From the NCBI GenBank assembly GCA_017460625.1, contig JAFUAT010000004.1, forward strand, positions 62,001 through 126,000: a stretch of DNA of 64,000 bases. The letters are read 5' to 3'. Below are positions 17,525 through 27,338 of the stretch, piece by piece. Source of the DNA: Candidatus Saccharimonadota bacterium (GTDB lineage: Bacteria; Patescibacteriota; Saccharimonadia; Saccharimonadales; Saccharimonadaceae). Below the pieces are notes generated by a model. It was not told the origin of the DNA. It made no database searches and worked only from the letters and a program-made list of their open reading frames with translations. Made by a program: the position numbers and the translations under genes. Within the stretch, counting starts at the first letter, position 1. Each line of letters opens with the position of its first letter.

Positions 17525-20251
17525 TTAGTTACTAGAAGACGAGCCGGACGGCTTGGACGAGCTAGATGAGCCTGAAGTTTTCTTTGGAGTTAGTTTTGCT
17601 TCGGCGGTAGCCGTATAGCCAGCAGAATCTGATACAACTAGTTTAATAGATGTTTCTGAACCATCTAGTGCATATCCAGATACTACACCTTTACTGTTAA
17701 TTGAAATACCTGACTGTTCAATCCCATCTACGTATAGTGTATATCCTGCTATATCGGATGAACCTTTCTTGATAGTGGCGATAATATTGGCACCTGATGT
17801 AGAAAGCGACACAGTTGGAGCCTTGTAATCGCATGGGTCTTCTTTTTCGCGATCATATGGTTCTGGCACGGAATAAACAGCAGCGCCGGTCATCGGATCA
17901 ATAGTCTTGGTGACTTCGATTTGAATCTTTTGATCTTCTGGTGTACAAGTAGTTGCGAGTAAATGATTGTATTTGTTAAAGGTGAGACTTTCTTTGGAGA
18001 CACCGGAGTTTTTACTAGCATTGTACCAGCTTGGCCAGATATCAGTTTGACCGTTTACTGTTAATCTTTGCATACCGGCAGGTTGGACAGGCTGATCACC
18101 ACTATGCCATCTACCATCAGGTTCATAAACCTCTTTATGGACACGTTCCATATAATTACCAATCGTGAAGCGGACTACGTTGTTGGAATTCGATGAAAGA
18201 CCTGAGCCGTCATGGTTGCCGTTCCACACGAGAGTTGAAAGAGCAGTAGAGTAGCTTTCCATGAGAGAATCCTTTGTGACGGCGGAGTTAGTAGTTGTGG
18301 TTGTACCAGTTTTGGTAGCGGTCCAAACACCTGGGACTACGAAACCTTCGTTGTTGAACCAGCGAGCGTTGCGATCGCTTAAAATACTAGAAATCATATA
18401 GGCTACTTGGTCATCAACTACACGGGTGCCAGCAGTATCAGTCCAGGTTTCTACGACGTCACCACTGGAATTTTTGAGCTCTAGAACGTAGGATAAATCT
18501 TTGTAGGTACCACCACGTGCAAGAGAAGCGTAAGCATTGGCATGCTCAACCATTTTTACGCCGCAGCCAGAGCCGATTGCGATAGACAATCCATATCCTT
18601 CGCGGTCTTTACAATAAGTGAAATCACCAAGAGAATGAGCGATTTCTAGTGAATTATCTATACCATTAATATATAGTGCTTTTACTGCAGCGATATTTAG
18701 TGAGTGGCCTAGGGAGAATCTAATTGTTACGTTGCCATAAAATGTACCAGTAGCATTAGTAAGCGAACAACTACCAGTATAGCCTGCACAATACAATTTG
18801 TTAATGTTTTCATCTTTTAGAATGGAGCCAGGGCCGTAATTAATACCTTCTCTTTGCATAAATAATGCAGAATAATCAAGAATTGGCTTAATTGTAGAAC
18901 CTGGCTCAATTAGAGAGTCGGTAGTAGCATTAAGCTCACCATAAGTAGGATTGTTGAAATCAATCGAACCGACCATGGCGACAACTTGCGATGTTTCTAC
19001 GTCTACAGAAACAAGTGCGATATCGTCACTGCGGTTGACATAAGTGTAGGCTGCACCAGTAGCGACGGCTTCCTCGGCGATTTTCTGAGCGCGATAGTCA
19101 AGTGTGGTTTTAATGGTCCAGCCACCTGCACGCATAGTAGAAATGCCATATTTATCTTCTAGCTGCTTTCTAACTTCAAGGACAAAATGTGGTGCCAACA
19201 TATCTGAGTATTGACTGGATTCTGGCTGAATGCGATCTAGAATATTAACAGCTTTAGCAGCTTCGGCTTCTTCGTTTGTGATGTAGCCCATTTCAGCCAT
19301 AACGTCTAAAGTATAATGTTGACGCCAAATAAGCTGATCATGACCATATTCGTTGTATGGATTGAATACACCTGGGTTATTTGGAATAGACGCAAGGAGC
19401 GCAGATTCAGCCAAATCTAGGTCTTTGGCGGATTTACCAAAATATGTTCTCGCTGCGGACTCTACACCATTACGACGACCGCCATATGGAGACTGATTAA
19501 GATACATCGTAATGATTTCATCTTTTGAATACATTCTTTCTAGTTCAATAGCAAGAATTAATTCTTTGATTTTACGCGCAATGCCACCACGGTTTTCACT
19601 TTGTGCTTCGTCGGCAAAATAAACTTGCTTAATAAGCTGTTGAGTAAGAGTAGAGCCGCCTTGTACACCATGACCGCCAACGGTAGAGAATACTGCGCGA
19701 ATAAGGGAAGGAAAATCTACACCAATATGGTTGTAGAAGTTGCGGTCTTCAATGGCGATTGTGGCTTGATACATATACTGAGCAATATCGTCGCCATTTA
19801 CTACTAGGCGATAATTATCCGAACCGGTGTCTTTCCAAAGAACCGTACCGTTGCGATCTAAATAAGTATTGACTGTGTCGGAGATATCAATTTCATCAAG
19901 GCGAAGGCCTTCGATATCCTTTTTGTAATAAAGAAAAAGGCCGCCAATCACAATAATGCCAATTAAAATAAGAGCAGCAAAAGTTTTTAAAATAGCCTTT
20001 TGACCACGCCAAGAAAACCACCATTTGAATACACGCTTTGGATGCAGACGCGCAAAAAATCTTTTGACTGGGTCTTTTGGCAACTTTGCCAGTTCTTCTG
20101 CTCGCCGACGAGACTTTGCGTCCTTTTTCTCCTGATGTTTAGCGGCGAGATTAGTATATAATTTCATTTTTTTGCGGCGACCAAACTTCTTTTGGTGGCC
20201 TGGAATAATCTTATCTGCTTTTTTTGCTCCACTCAATACTTTTTTAGCCAT
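17525..20251 (-). CDS. class A penicillin-binding protein (PBP1A type)
   Basis: Bifunctional glycosyltransferase/transpeptidase that polymerises lipid II and cross-links peptides outside the membrane. From the ATG at 20251 it is 908 residues: a Lys/Arg-rich cytoplasmic N-terminus (about 75 aa), one membrane helix, a GT51 domain with EDRNFYNHIGVD and GGSTLTQQLIKQ, then the transpeptidase with S-T-I-K active site (EPGSTIKPILDY), SLGHS, and KTGTTTT. The tail is Ser/Lys-rich with an Ig-like region. An in-frame start further upstream (20299) is rejected because the -10 box lies between it and this ATG. Divergent from murJ. Confidence 0.94.
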   Translation of the reverse strand: MAKKVLSGAKKADKIIPGHQKKFGRRKKMKLYTNLAAKHQEKKDAKSRRRAEELAKLPKDPVKRFFARLHPKRVFKWWFSWRGQKAILKTFAALILIGIIVIGGLFLYYKKDIEGLRLDEIDISDTVNTYLDRNGTVLWKDTGSDNYRLVVNGDDIAQYMYQATIAIEDRNFYNHIGVDFPSLIRAVFSTVGGHGVQGGSTLTQQLIKQVYFADEAQSENRGGIARKIKELILAIELERMYSKDEIITMYLNQSPYGGRRNGVESAARTYFGKSAKDLDLAESALLASIPNNPGVFNPYNEYGHDQLIWRQHYTLDVMAEMGYITNEEAEAAKAVNILDRIQPESSQYSDMLAPHFVLEVRKQLEDKYGISTMRAGGWTIKTTLDYRAQKIAEEAVATGAAYTYVNRSDDIALVSVDVETSQVVAMVGSIDFNNPTYGELNATTDSLIEPGSTIKPILDYSALFMQREGINYGPGSILKDENINKLYCAGYTGSCSLTNATGTFYGNVTIRFSLGHSLNIAAVKALYINGIDNSLEIAHSLGDFTYCKDREGYGLSIAIGSGCGVKMVEHANAYASLARGGTYKDLSYVLELKNSSGDVVETWTDTAGTRVVDDQVAYMISSILSDRNARWFNNEGFVVPGVWTATKTGTTTTTNSAVTKDSLMESYSTALSTLVWNGNHDGSGLSSNSNNVVRFTIGNYMERVHKEVYEPDGRWHSGDQPVQPAGMQRLTVNGQTDIWPSWYNASKNSGVSKESLTFNKYNHLLATTCTPEDQKIQIEVTKTIDPMTGAAVYSVPEPYDREKEDPCDYKAPTVSLSTSGANIIATIKKGSSDIAGYTLYVDGIEQSGISINSKGVVSGYALDGSETSIKLVVSDSAGYTATAEAKLTPKKTSGSSSSSKPSGSSSSN

Positions 20252-20257
20252 ACATAT

Positions 20258-20263
20258 ATTATA
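20258..20263 (-). promoter_or_regulatory. leaderless promoter of the class A PBP gene
   Basis: Minus-strand TGT-TATAAT with six bases to the ATG at 20251. Only eight bases separate this box from the opposing murJ box. Confidence 0.75.
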
Positions 20264-20271
20264 ACACATGG

Positions 20272-20277
20272 TATAAT
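20272..20277 (+). promoter_or_regulatory. leaderless promoter of murJ
   Basis: TGG-TATAAT with seven bases to the ATG at 20285. Confidence 0.75.
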
Positions 20278-20284
20278 GGAATGT

Positions 20285-21925
20285 ATGAAAAAGTTTCATT
20301 TTAAGTCTGTGACGCAGCTTGCGAATCTGAAACTATCAGTGAAGTCAGCAGCGATTGTACTTGCGTCTTCTAGCTTGATTTCGGCGCTTCTTGGGCTTTT
20401 TCGTGATCGGCTTTTAAACTCGTATTATCTTGGAACTTATCCGACCGGGATTGATGCTTACACGGCAGCTTTTACGATTCCAGATTTTATGTTTTTTATT
20501 TTGACGTCAGGAGCACTCGCTGTTTCATTTATTCCAGTTTTTAATCAGCGTTTGGCGTCTGGTAATAAAAAATCTGCCTGGGAACTTTCGTCGTCACTTT
20601 TAAATTTACTTGCAATTTTGACTTTGATTACGTCGATTCTTATTATGATTTTCGCAGATCCTTTAATTCGCTACGTCGTAAGCCCAGGGCTTGATGAATC
20701 TGGGACAATTCTTGCTATTAATATGACTCGCGTGATTGCGATTAATCCGTTTCTGTTTTCTATTGCTACGGTTTTAACGTCAATCCAACAGGCGGTAAGG
20801 AGATTTGTATTTTATGCGTTTGCGCCTACTATATATAATATAGGTATTATTATCGGTATTACTTGTTTTACGAACGGGATAAATCTCTTTGGCGTGCAAA
20901 TATTTGAAGGCGGTATCATGGGCGTAGCTCTAGGTGTGGTGCTTGGGGCGATTTTGCAGCTGATCGTGGCTCTGATTGGGATGTTTGGGCTGGGGTTTGA
21001 TTATGAATTTAAAATTAATTGGAAAAATCAGGGTTTTAGAACAATTCTAAGACTTTTACCACCACGCTCACTTGACCAGGGAATTGATTACGTAAATTCT
21101 ATCGTTTCTACGAATTTATCATCCAGAATGGGACCGGGTGCGGTGCGTTCGTTTGACCAGGCGACTACACTTCATACAGTGCCGGTTAGCTTGATTGGCG
21201 TGGCTATTTCTACTGCCTTTTTCCCAAAATTGACCGAGGAACTCGGAAAAGGAAATAAGAGAGATTTTTATAATACTTTTAGACAGGCACTTAGAACGAT
21301 TGTATGGATTGCTTTACCGGTTTCTGTGATTGCGTTTTTCGGGCGCGGATACGTGGTTTCATTTATTTCCAACATTGGCAATAACGATAGTAACGGCACA
21401 ATGGCGTCGATTCTCGGGACGCTTTGTATCGCGATTTTTGCAAGATCAATTTTCCATATCGCATCGCGCGGATTCTATGCTTATCAGGATACCAAAACGC
21501 CGTTTATCGTGTCAGTCATCGCAATTGGACTAACGGTAGCTTTATCTGTGATAGCTTATTTTGTAGGTTGGGGAGTAGATGGGCTAGGTATCGCTCAGTC
21601 AATCGGAGCATTAATTGAAATCGTAATATTATTATTCATACTTCAAAGACGTTCTAAAGGTGAGATTCTGGACGCTGGTTTTTGGAAGGGGCTTGGCAGA
21701 ATGCTTTTTGCAACTTTAATATGTGGGTGCGTAGCGTTTTCAATGACAAAATTTGTACCATTAATGGCTACAGATACATCACTCGTAATCACAATTCCAA
21801 AGTTTCTTTTGATTTCGGTAGTATCTTTCGCTTCATATATTGCGGCAAGTTATTTCTTAAACCTAGCCGAAGCTACACCTATTATTAATTATTTCAAAAA
21901 GATTTTGTTTAAAAACGCTAAATAA
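20285..21925 (+). CDS. murJ: lipid II flippase MurJ
   Basis: Moves lipid II across the cytoplasmic membrane. The 546-residue MOP-superfamily protein has about 14 hydrophobic segments; near the start are LLGLFRDRLLNSYYLGT, the cation-adjacent region DAYTAAFTIPDFMF and the SFIPVFNQRLASG motif, and later LGPGAVRSFDQATTL. The ATG at 20285 is chosen because upstream in-frame starts lie within or before the -10 box. Divergent from the PBP that uses the flipped substrate. Confidence 0.94.
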   Translation: MKKFHFKSVTQLANLKLSVKSAAIVLASSSLISALLGLFRDRLLNSYYLGTYPTGIDAYTAAFTIPDFMFFILTSGALAVSFIPVFNQRLASGNKKSAWELSSSLLNLLAILTLITSILIMIFADPLIRYVVSPGLDESGTILAINMTRVIAINPFLFSIATVLTSIQQAVRRFVFYAFAPTIYNIGIIIGITCFTNGINLFGVQIFEGGIMGVALGVVLGAILQLIVALIGMFGLGFDYEFKINWKNQGFRTILRLLPPRSLDQGIDYVNSIVSTNLSSRMGPGAVRSFDQATTLHTVPVSLIGVAISTAFFPKLTEELGKGNKRDFYNTFRQALRTIVWIALPVSVIAFFGRGYVVSFISNIGNNDSNGTMASILGTLCIAIFARSIFHIASRGFYAYQDTKTPFIVSVIAIGLTVALSVIAYFVGWGVDGLGIAQSIGALIEIVILLFILQRRSKGEILDAGFWKGLGRMLFATLICGCVAFSMTKFVPLMATDTSLVITIPKFLLISVVSFASYIAASYFLNLAEATPIINYFKKILFKNAK

Positions 21926-21977
21926 AATTGTTTCGATTTAAAAGATTTTATATTCTGATTTTTATTTTTATTTATGA

Positions 21978-21983
21978 TATAAT
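21978..21983 (+). promoter_or_regulatory. leaderless promoter of the gatCAB operon
   Basis: TGA-TATAAT with six bases to a GTG start at 21990. Confidence 0.72.
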
Positions 21984-21989
21984 AGAGAA

Positions 21990-22277
21990 GTGAATGTAGA
22001 TGTGGATACAATTAACCATTTGGCGGAACTCTCTAATTTTTCTATTTCTGAAAAAGAATGCGAGTCGTTAAAGAAGGATCTTGGGGAAATTCTGAAATAT
22101 GTTTCTCTATTAGACGAAGTAGATGTAGATGGTGTAGAGCCAACTTATCAAGTATTCGAAATGGAAAATGTCTGGCGAGAAGACGCCATCTTACCACAAG
22201 AGGCTAATAGAGGACAGCTTCTGGCTTTGTCAAAAGAGCAAAAAGATAATCAAGTAAAGGTGCCAAAAGTATTATGA
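21990..22277 (+). CDS. gatC: Asp/Glu-tRNA amidotransferase subunit C
   Basis: Small belt subunit that stabilises GatA-GatB in converting Glu-tRNA-Gln (and Asp-tRNA-Asn) to the amide form. The 95-residue protein shows the typical start, INHLAELSNFSIS, and the central DEVDVDGVEPTYQV motif. It begins with GTG placed six bases after the -10 box, so a leaderless GTG start is likely. Its stop overlaps the gatA start (ATGA). Confidence 0.93.
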   Translation: MNVDVDTINHLAELSNFSISEKECESLKKDLGEILKYVSLLDEVDVDGVEPTYQVFEMENVWREDAILPQEANRGQLLALSKEQKDNQVKVPKVL

Positions 22278-23653
22278 AAGTAGCAAATAAAACCGTCAGC
22301 GCAGTCAGACTAGTACAGGACGCTTTGAAAAAGGCGCATGAGTTTTCTGATTATAACATCTTTACATTTTTAAATGAAGAGGGGGCTCTTAAAAAAGCTC
22401 GCGAGATTGATAAAAAGATTGCGCGTGGCGAGAAGGTGGGGCGGCTGGCTGGTGTGCCTTATGCTTTGAAAGACAATTTTCTGACTCCTGAAGGGGAAAC
22501 CACTGCGTCGGCGCATATTTTGCAAGGCTTTTCTTCACCAGTTACAGCAACTGCGGTGAAGAAACTTGAAGACGAAGGCGCGATTATGATTGGGCGGACG
22601 AATATGGACGCGTTTGCGCATGGTTCTTCTACAGAAAATTCGTATTTTGGTCCAACACTTAACTCGCATGATAAGACTCGTGTAGCAGGCGGTTCTTCTG
22701 GCGGTTCGGCAGTAGCGGTGGCACTTGACATCGTGGAGTTCGCGACTGGAACTGACACCGGTGGCTCCATTCGGCAGCCAGCATCTTTTAATGGAATTTA
22801 CGGATTAAAACCAACTTATGGTTGTATTTCTAGGTATGGCGTAGTAGCAATGGCGTCTTCTACGGATTGTGTTGGTTTCTTTACTAAAGATCCGGATGAT
22901 ATGGATCTTTTGATGTCGATTGCCAGCGGAAAGGATAGCAAAGATTTAACTACGCTAGACGATTATTACAATACGGAAACCACTAGCGGAAGAACCATCG
23001 GGGTAGTTAAAGAGTTTGATAATGATTCTGTGGCGCCGGAGATTCGAAAGGCGCTTGAAGAAAAGTGCGAGTTACTAAAATCAAAGGGGTTTGAAATTGT
23101 TGAGCTTGAGATGCCAGCCCTAAAATACGCTCTTTCGGCTTATTATATTATTGTGCCGGCGGAAATTACTTCCAATCTCTCCAGGTATGACGGGATTAGA
23201 TACGGTTTTCGCTCTGATGATTCTAACGATTTGAATAAACTTTATGCAAAAACTAGAGACGATGGGTTTATGCCAGAGAATAAGCGCCGAATTATGATTG
23301 GAAATTTCGTGCTGTCTTCGGGTTTTTATGATGCTTATTTCTTGAAAGCTGCCAAGGTTCGTACTTTAATCGTAAAAGAATATGAAGATGCATTCAAAAA
23401 GTGCGATTTCCTTTTGACGCCGGTGGCTCCGAATCCAGCTTTTAAGCTTGGAGAGAAGGTAAATGATCCGGTTGCAATGTATTTAGAAGACATGATGAGT
23501 GTTTCTTTGAATCTGGCTGGGGTGCCTGGACTAACTATTCCTGCAGGAAAAACAAAAGATGGATTGCCGCTTGGTTTGCAACTAATTGGCCCAAGGAGAA
23601 GCGATAAAGCACTTATAGAATTTTCTAAAAATTTGCGGGAGGTAGAAGAATGA
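22274..23653 (+). CDS. gatA: Asp/Glu-tRNA amidotransferase subunit A
   Basis: Glutaminase subunit releasing ammonia for the amidation. The amidase-signature Ser-cisSer-Lys triad is intact: Lys in PYALKDNF, Ser in AGGSSGGSAVAVA, and the G-G-S motif of GTDTGGSIRQPA. Length 459, normal apart from a slightly short C-terminus. Overlaps gatC upstream and the 23650 gene downstream, both by ATGA. Confidence 0.96.
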   Translation: MKVANKTVSAVRLVQDALKKAHEFSDYNIFTFLNEEGALKKAREIDKKIARGEKVGRLAGVPYALKDNFLTPEGETTASAHILQGFSSPVTATAVKKLEDEGAIMIGRTNMDAFAHGSSTENSYFGPTLNSHDKTRVAGGSSGGSAVAVALDIVEFATGTDTGGSIRQPASFNGIYGLKPTYGCISRYGVVAMASSTDCVGFFTKDPDDMDLLMSIASGKDSKDLTTLDDYYNTETTSGRTIGVVKEFDNDSVAPEIRKALEEKCELLKSKGFEIVELEMPALKYALSAYYIIVPAEITSNLSRYDGIRYGFRSDDSNDLNKLYAKTRDDGFMPENKRRIMIGNFVLSSGFYDAYFLKAAKVRTLIVKEYEDAFKKCDFLLTPVAPNPAFKLGEKVNDPVAMYLEDMMSVSLNLAGVPGLTIPAGKTKDGLPLGLQLIGPRRSDKALIEFSKNLREVEE

Positions 23654-24069
23654 CCGACGGCCCTGCACCTTTCGTGATTGCGATTTTGATTGTAGCAGTA
23701 ATGGTTCTTGTAGCCATGATGATTACTAAGAAGCGCCAATACCGTTTCAATACTGAAGCATATCAGGCTAAATTTTTAAAAATTGAAAATGGTTTGAATA
23801 AACAGAATGCGGCGACTTTCATGAAAACCGTCATCGATGGCGATAAACTTCTAGATAAGGCAATGGTAGAAATGGGAATCCCAGGAAAAACAATGGGAGA
23901 TAGGCTAAAACATTCGAAAGATAGATTTTCTGATATAAACGCCGTGTGGCGAGCGCATAAGTTGCGCAATGCTTTGGCGCATGAGTCTGATTTAGAGATT
24001 ACTTATCGTCAAGCACTTGCTGCACTTTCTATTTATAAACAAGCCTTAAAAGATTTAGGAGCCATCTAA
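23650..24069 (+). CDS. membrane-anchored small protein with HEPN-like RxxxxH motif, inside gatCAB
   Basis: Not a known Gat subunit. Residues about 8-25 form one membrane helix; the remaining about 110 residues are helical and include KLRNALAHE near residue 105, an R-N-x-x-x-H motif as in HEPN RNases and HEPN-like nucleotide-binding helical domains. The start overlaps the gatA stop (ATGA) and the stop overlaps the gatB start (TAATG), so it is built into the operon. Possible roles are membrane tethering of the amidotransferase or tRNA handling; both are inference. The single motif in a helical protein is weak evidence for nuclease activity. Confidence 0.75.
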   Translation: MTDGPAPFVIAILIVAVMVLVAMMITKKRQYRFNTEAYQAKFLKIENGLNKQNAATFMKTVIDGDKLLDKAMVEMGIPGKTMGDRLKHSKDRFSDINAVWRAHKLRNALAHESDLEITYRQALAALSIYKQALKDLGAI

Positions 24070-25499
24070 TGAAATACTACCCAACTATCGGCATCGAATG
24101 CCACGTACAGCTCTCAACCAAAACCAAGCTTTTTTCCGAAGTAGATAACGACGCACGTGGCAAAGAGCCAAATTCTTGCGTATCGCCAGTTGATTATGCG
24201 TTGCCTGGGATGCTGCCGCGACTTAATAAAGAAGCGGTTAGATTTTGTATTTTGGCGGGAAGAGCCATGAATTGTGAAATTAATGCGTTTTCTCGTTTTG
24301 ATCGGAAGCATTATTTCTATCCTGATTCGCCAAAGGGGTACCAAATCACTCAATTTTATCAGCCGATTATTGGAGCGGGGCATGTAGATTTGCCATCTGG
24401 AGTAAGCGTACGGATAAACCATGCGCACCTAGAAGGGGATGCAGGTAAATTAACTCATTTTGATACATATTCTTTGGTCGATTTTAACCGGGTAGATACG
24501 CCGCTAATTGAGATTGTCTCTGAACCAGACATTCACTCGGCCAAGGACGCTCATGACTATTGTAAAGAACTTTGGCGGTTGATGCGTTATGCTGGGGTGA
24601 CTTACGGAGATTTATATAATGGTAATATGCGATTTGATGTAAATGTTTCGATTGCGCCAGAGGGGAGCAAGGAACTTGGAACTAGGGCTGAAGTAAAGAA
24701 TTTGAATTCCTTCCGCTCGGTAGAAAGAGCAGTAGAGTATGAAATATCTAGACAGAGCAAAATTCTGGATAAGGGCGGAAAGGTCATCCAGGAGACTTTG
24801 GGTTGGAATGATGCGACGGGAGTTACCACTGGGCAGCGTTCAAAGGAGGAAGCAAAAGATTATCGTTATATGCCGGAACCAGATTTGCCACCGATTCATT
24901 TGTCGGATGAATATATTAAATCTGAGTCTGAAAAGCTTCCGATGATGCCCGCTGATTATCGTGAGAAGTTTGGTAAAGTGATTAAAGAGGATATTCTGGA
25001 AATATTGCTAGATTATCCGGCGCTAATGCAGAAACTAGATGAAATGGCATGCGATAAAGCAGCAGACACTGTTGCTCTACCACTGATTGCTAATTTGTTT
25101 GCGTCTGTGCTCCTTGCGGAAGAAAAGTCGGCGGAGTATTTAAATGATTTGCCTTCGGCCAAGCAGCTATCTGAGCTTGCCGAGATGAACGAGAAAAAGG
25201 AGCTTTCTTCTACAGCGACAAAAGAAGTATTTCTCAAGATGTTTGACCCACAAATGAAGAACAAGGATGCGCGCACGATTGCAAAGGAATTAGGTGTGGT
25301 ACAAGAAAATGATTTAGGCGCGCTCGAAGCAATTGTGGATGCCGTGCTTAAGAAGCCGGAGACTCTGAAAGCTCAAGAAGATTTCAAAGCTGGCTCTGAA
25401 AAGGTACTTGGTTTCTTAGTTGGACAGGTAATGAAAGAATCGAAGGGTAAAGCCAACCCGTCCGCTGTGCAAGATATTTTAAGAAAAAAACTAGCCTAA
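24069..25499 (+). CDS. gatB: Asp/Glu-tRNA amidotransferase subunit B
   Basis: tRNA-binding kinase/amidotransferase subunit. Starts with the family signature PTIGIECHVQLSTKTKLFS, then the DARGKEPNS..CVSPVDYALPG Cys/His region, HYFYPDSPKGYQITQ, and AEVKNLNSFRSVERAVEYEI; the C-terminal YqeY-like tail domain ends the 476-residue chain. Last gene of gatC-gatA-(small membrane protein)-gatB. With GltX present (55973-57418), this points to the indirect route for Gln-tRNA. Confidence 0.96.
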   Translation: MKYYPTIGIECHVQLSTKTKLFSEVDNDARGKEPNSCVSPVDYALPGMLPRLNKEAVRFCILAGRAMNCEINAFSRFDRKHYFYPDSPKGYQITQFYQPIIGAGHVDLPSGVSVRINHAHLEGDAGKLTHFDTYSLVDFNRVDTPLIEIVSEPDIHSAKDAHDYCKELWRLMRYAGVTYGDLYNGNMRFDVNVSIAPEGSKELGTRAEVKNLNSFRSVERAVEYEISRQSKILDKGGKVIQETLGWNDATGVTTGQRSKEEAKDYRYMPEPDLPPIHLSDEYIKSESEKLPMMPADYREKFGKVIKEDILEILLDYPALMQKLDEMACDKAADTVALPLIANLFASVLLAEEKSAEYLNDLPSAKQLSELAEMNEKKELSSTATKEVFLKMFDPQMKNKDARTIAKELGVVQENDLGALEAIVDAVLKKPETLKAQEDFKAGSEKVLGFLVGQVMKESKGKANPSAVQDILRKKLA

Positions 25500-25587
25500 G
25501 CTAGTTCATAATTCCATTATAGCATTTTTGTTTATTTTTGTCAAGTTATGCCTTAAAAAAATGTTGTAAAAACAAATAGGAATGTGT

Positions 25588-25593
25588 TATAAT
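25588..25593 (+). promoter_or_regulatory. promoter of fusA
   Basis: TATAAT with a TTGTAA -35 element 18 bases upstream (25564-25569). About 75 bases of leader with an AAAAGGAG site precede the ATG. Confidence 0.65.
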
Positions 25594-25667
25594 ACTTTCA
25601 GTATGTCTTTTTGAGTGTGGAACTCGTAACAGAGAAGACAATAAATAATAACAGATAAAAGGAGCAT

Positions 25668-27338
25668 ATGGCTACTAATAACGATTTAAGTAAACTGCGA
25701 AATATTGGTATCATCGCCCATATTGACGCAGGCAAGACCACGACTAGCGAAGCTATTCTTTATCGTACTGGTCTTAAACACAAAATTGACCTTGTAAAAG
25801 GTGGTACTGGTGGTGCTGACACCGACTGGATGGAGCAGGAAAAGGAGCGTGGTATCACGATTACTTCTGCTGCAGTGACTGTTTATTGGAAGGATCATCA
25901 GATTAACATTATTGACACCCCGGGTCACATCGACTTTACCGCAGAAGTAGAACGTTCTTTGCGTGTGCTAGATGGTGCCGTAGTGGTATTTGATGGTAAG
26001 ATGGGCGTAGAAGCTCAGTCTGAAACTGTTTGGCGCCAAGCAACTAAATATGGCGTTCCACGTATTTGTTTCGTAAACAAAATTAACCAAATTGGTGGTG
26101 ATTTTTACAAGTCTCTCGATTCTATTCATAAGCGTTTGTCCAAAAACGCTGTTGCAATTCATCTCCCTATCGGTTTTGAAAAGGATATCTGTGGTGTAGT
26201 TGATCTTGTTGACATGAAAGCTTACACTTACAAAGATTATGCCGACCACGAACTTACCGTTGGTGAGATTCCGGCTGATATGGTAGAGAAAGCCAAAAAT
26301 GCTCGTTCCATGCTCGTAGAAGAAGCCGTCCAAGCTGATGAAGCTTTGATGGACAAATATTTCTCTGAAGGCGAAGACGCCATTACTACTGAAGAACTCA
26401 AAGCTGCTCTTAGAAAGCGCGTGCTTGATGGTGATTTCTTCCTAGTAACTGGCGGTGACGGTAGAGGCGTGATTGTAGAAAAAGTTCTCGATCTTATGAC
26501 CGATTACCTTCCTAGTCCGCTTGATCGCGACCAAGGTCAAACTGTCGGTACCGATCCAAAAACTGGTGATCAAATCATCCGAAAGGCTGATAATTCTGAG
26601 CCGCTTACAGCACTTGCATTTAAGATTGCAACTGACCCATTTGTAGGTAAGCTGATCTTTATCCGCGTTTATGCTGGTAAGCTTAAATCTGGTGACACTA
26701 TCATGAATGCAACCACTGGAGATAAGGAAAGAATTGGACGCCTTGTCCGGATGCATGCAAATGATCGAAAGGATATTAACGAAATTGGTGCTGGCGATAT
26801 TGCTGCGGTAGTAGGGCTTAAAAACTGTACCACTGGTACTACACTTTGTGATCCTGCACACCCGATTTTGCTAGAATCAATCGAATTCCCAGATCCACCG
26901 GTATCTATAGCGGTAGAGCCAAAGACTAAGGCTGACCAAGAAAAAATGGGTATTGGTTTATCAAAGATGGCAGAAGAAGACCCAACCTTTAGAGTCCATA
27001 CTGATGAAGAAACTGGACAAACGATTATTTCTGGTATGGGCGAGCTCCATCTTGAAATCATTATTGACCGTTTGAAGCGCGAGCATGGCGTAGAAGCGAA
27101 TACTGGTGCTCCACAAGTAGCTTATCGTGAAACCATTCGTGGTACCGCGGAAGCTCAAGGTAAGCATATCAAGCAGTCTGGTGGTCGTGGTCAGTATGGT
27201 GATGTTTGGATTAAATTTGAACCGAACGAGACAGGGAAAGGCTTTGAATTTATCGACCAGATTAAAGGCGGTGTGGTGCCTCAGAATACCGCAAACCAGT
27301 CCAAAAAGGTGTGGAAGACACTTTGGCTGGCGGTGTGA
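25668..27338 (+). CDS. fusA: elongation factor G, N-terminal part (reading frame broken)
   Basis: GTPase that drives translocation and, with Frr, ribosome recycling. Domains I-III and the start of IV are normal: [19 protein letters not shown] (G1), the switch region [19 protein letters not shown] (G3), VNKIN (N-K-x-(D/N), G4), and later [14 protein letters not shown] and [15 protein letters not shown]. From about residue 538 the sequence departs from EF-G and stops at 27338. The correct continuation is in the -1 frame from 27284, where the encoded E-Y-R-K-P-V and the rest of domain IV-V resume. A single missing base near 27284 explains the break. Confidence 0.95.
   Translation: MATNNDLSKLRNIGIIAHIDAGKTTTSEAILYRTGLKHKIDLVKGGTGGADTDWMEQEKERGITITSAAVTVYWKDHQINIIDTPGHIDFTAEVERSLRVLDGAVVVFDGKMGVEAQSETVWRQATKYGVPRICFVNKINQIGGDFYKSLDSIHKRLSKNAVAIHLPIGFEKDICGVVDLVDMKAYTYKDYADHELTVGEIPADMVEKAKNARSMLVEEAVQADEALMDKYFSEGEDAITTEELKAALRKRVLDGDFFLVTGGDGRGVIVEKVLDLMTDYLPSPLDRDQGQTVGTDPKTGDQIIRKADNSEPLTALAFKIATDPFVGKLIFIRVYAGKLKSGDTIMNATTGDKERIGRLVRMHANDRKDINEIGAGDIAAVVGLKNCTTGTTLCDPAHPILLESIEFPDPPVSIAVEPKTKADQEKMGIGLSKMAEEDPTFRVHTDEETGQTIISGMGELHLEIIIDRLKREHGVEANTGAPQVAYRETIRGTAEAQGKHIKQSGGRGQYGDVWIKFEPNETGKGFEFIDQIKGGVVPQNTANQSKKVWKTLWLAV

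Noticed and set aside
27279-27338. Programmed -1 frameshift in fusA
   Set aside because: No X-XXY-YYZ slippery site or downstream stimulatory hairpin is visible at the join; a single missing base explains the data better.
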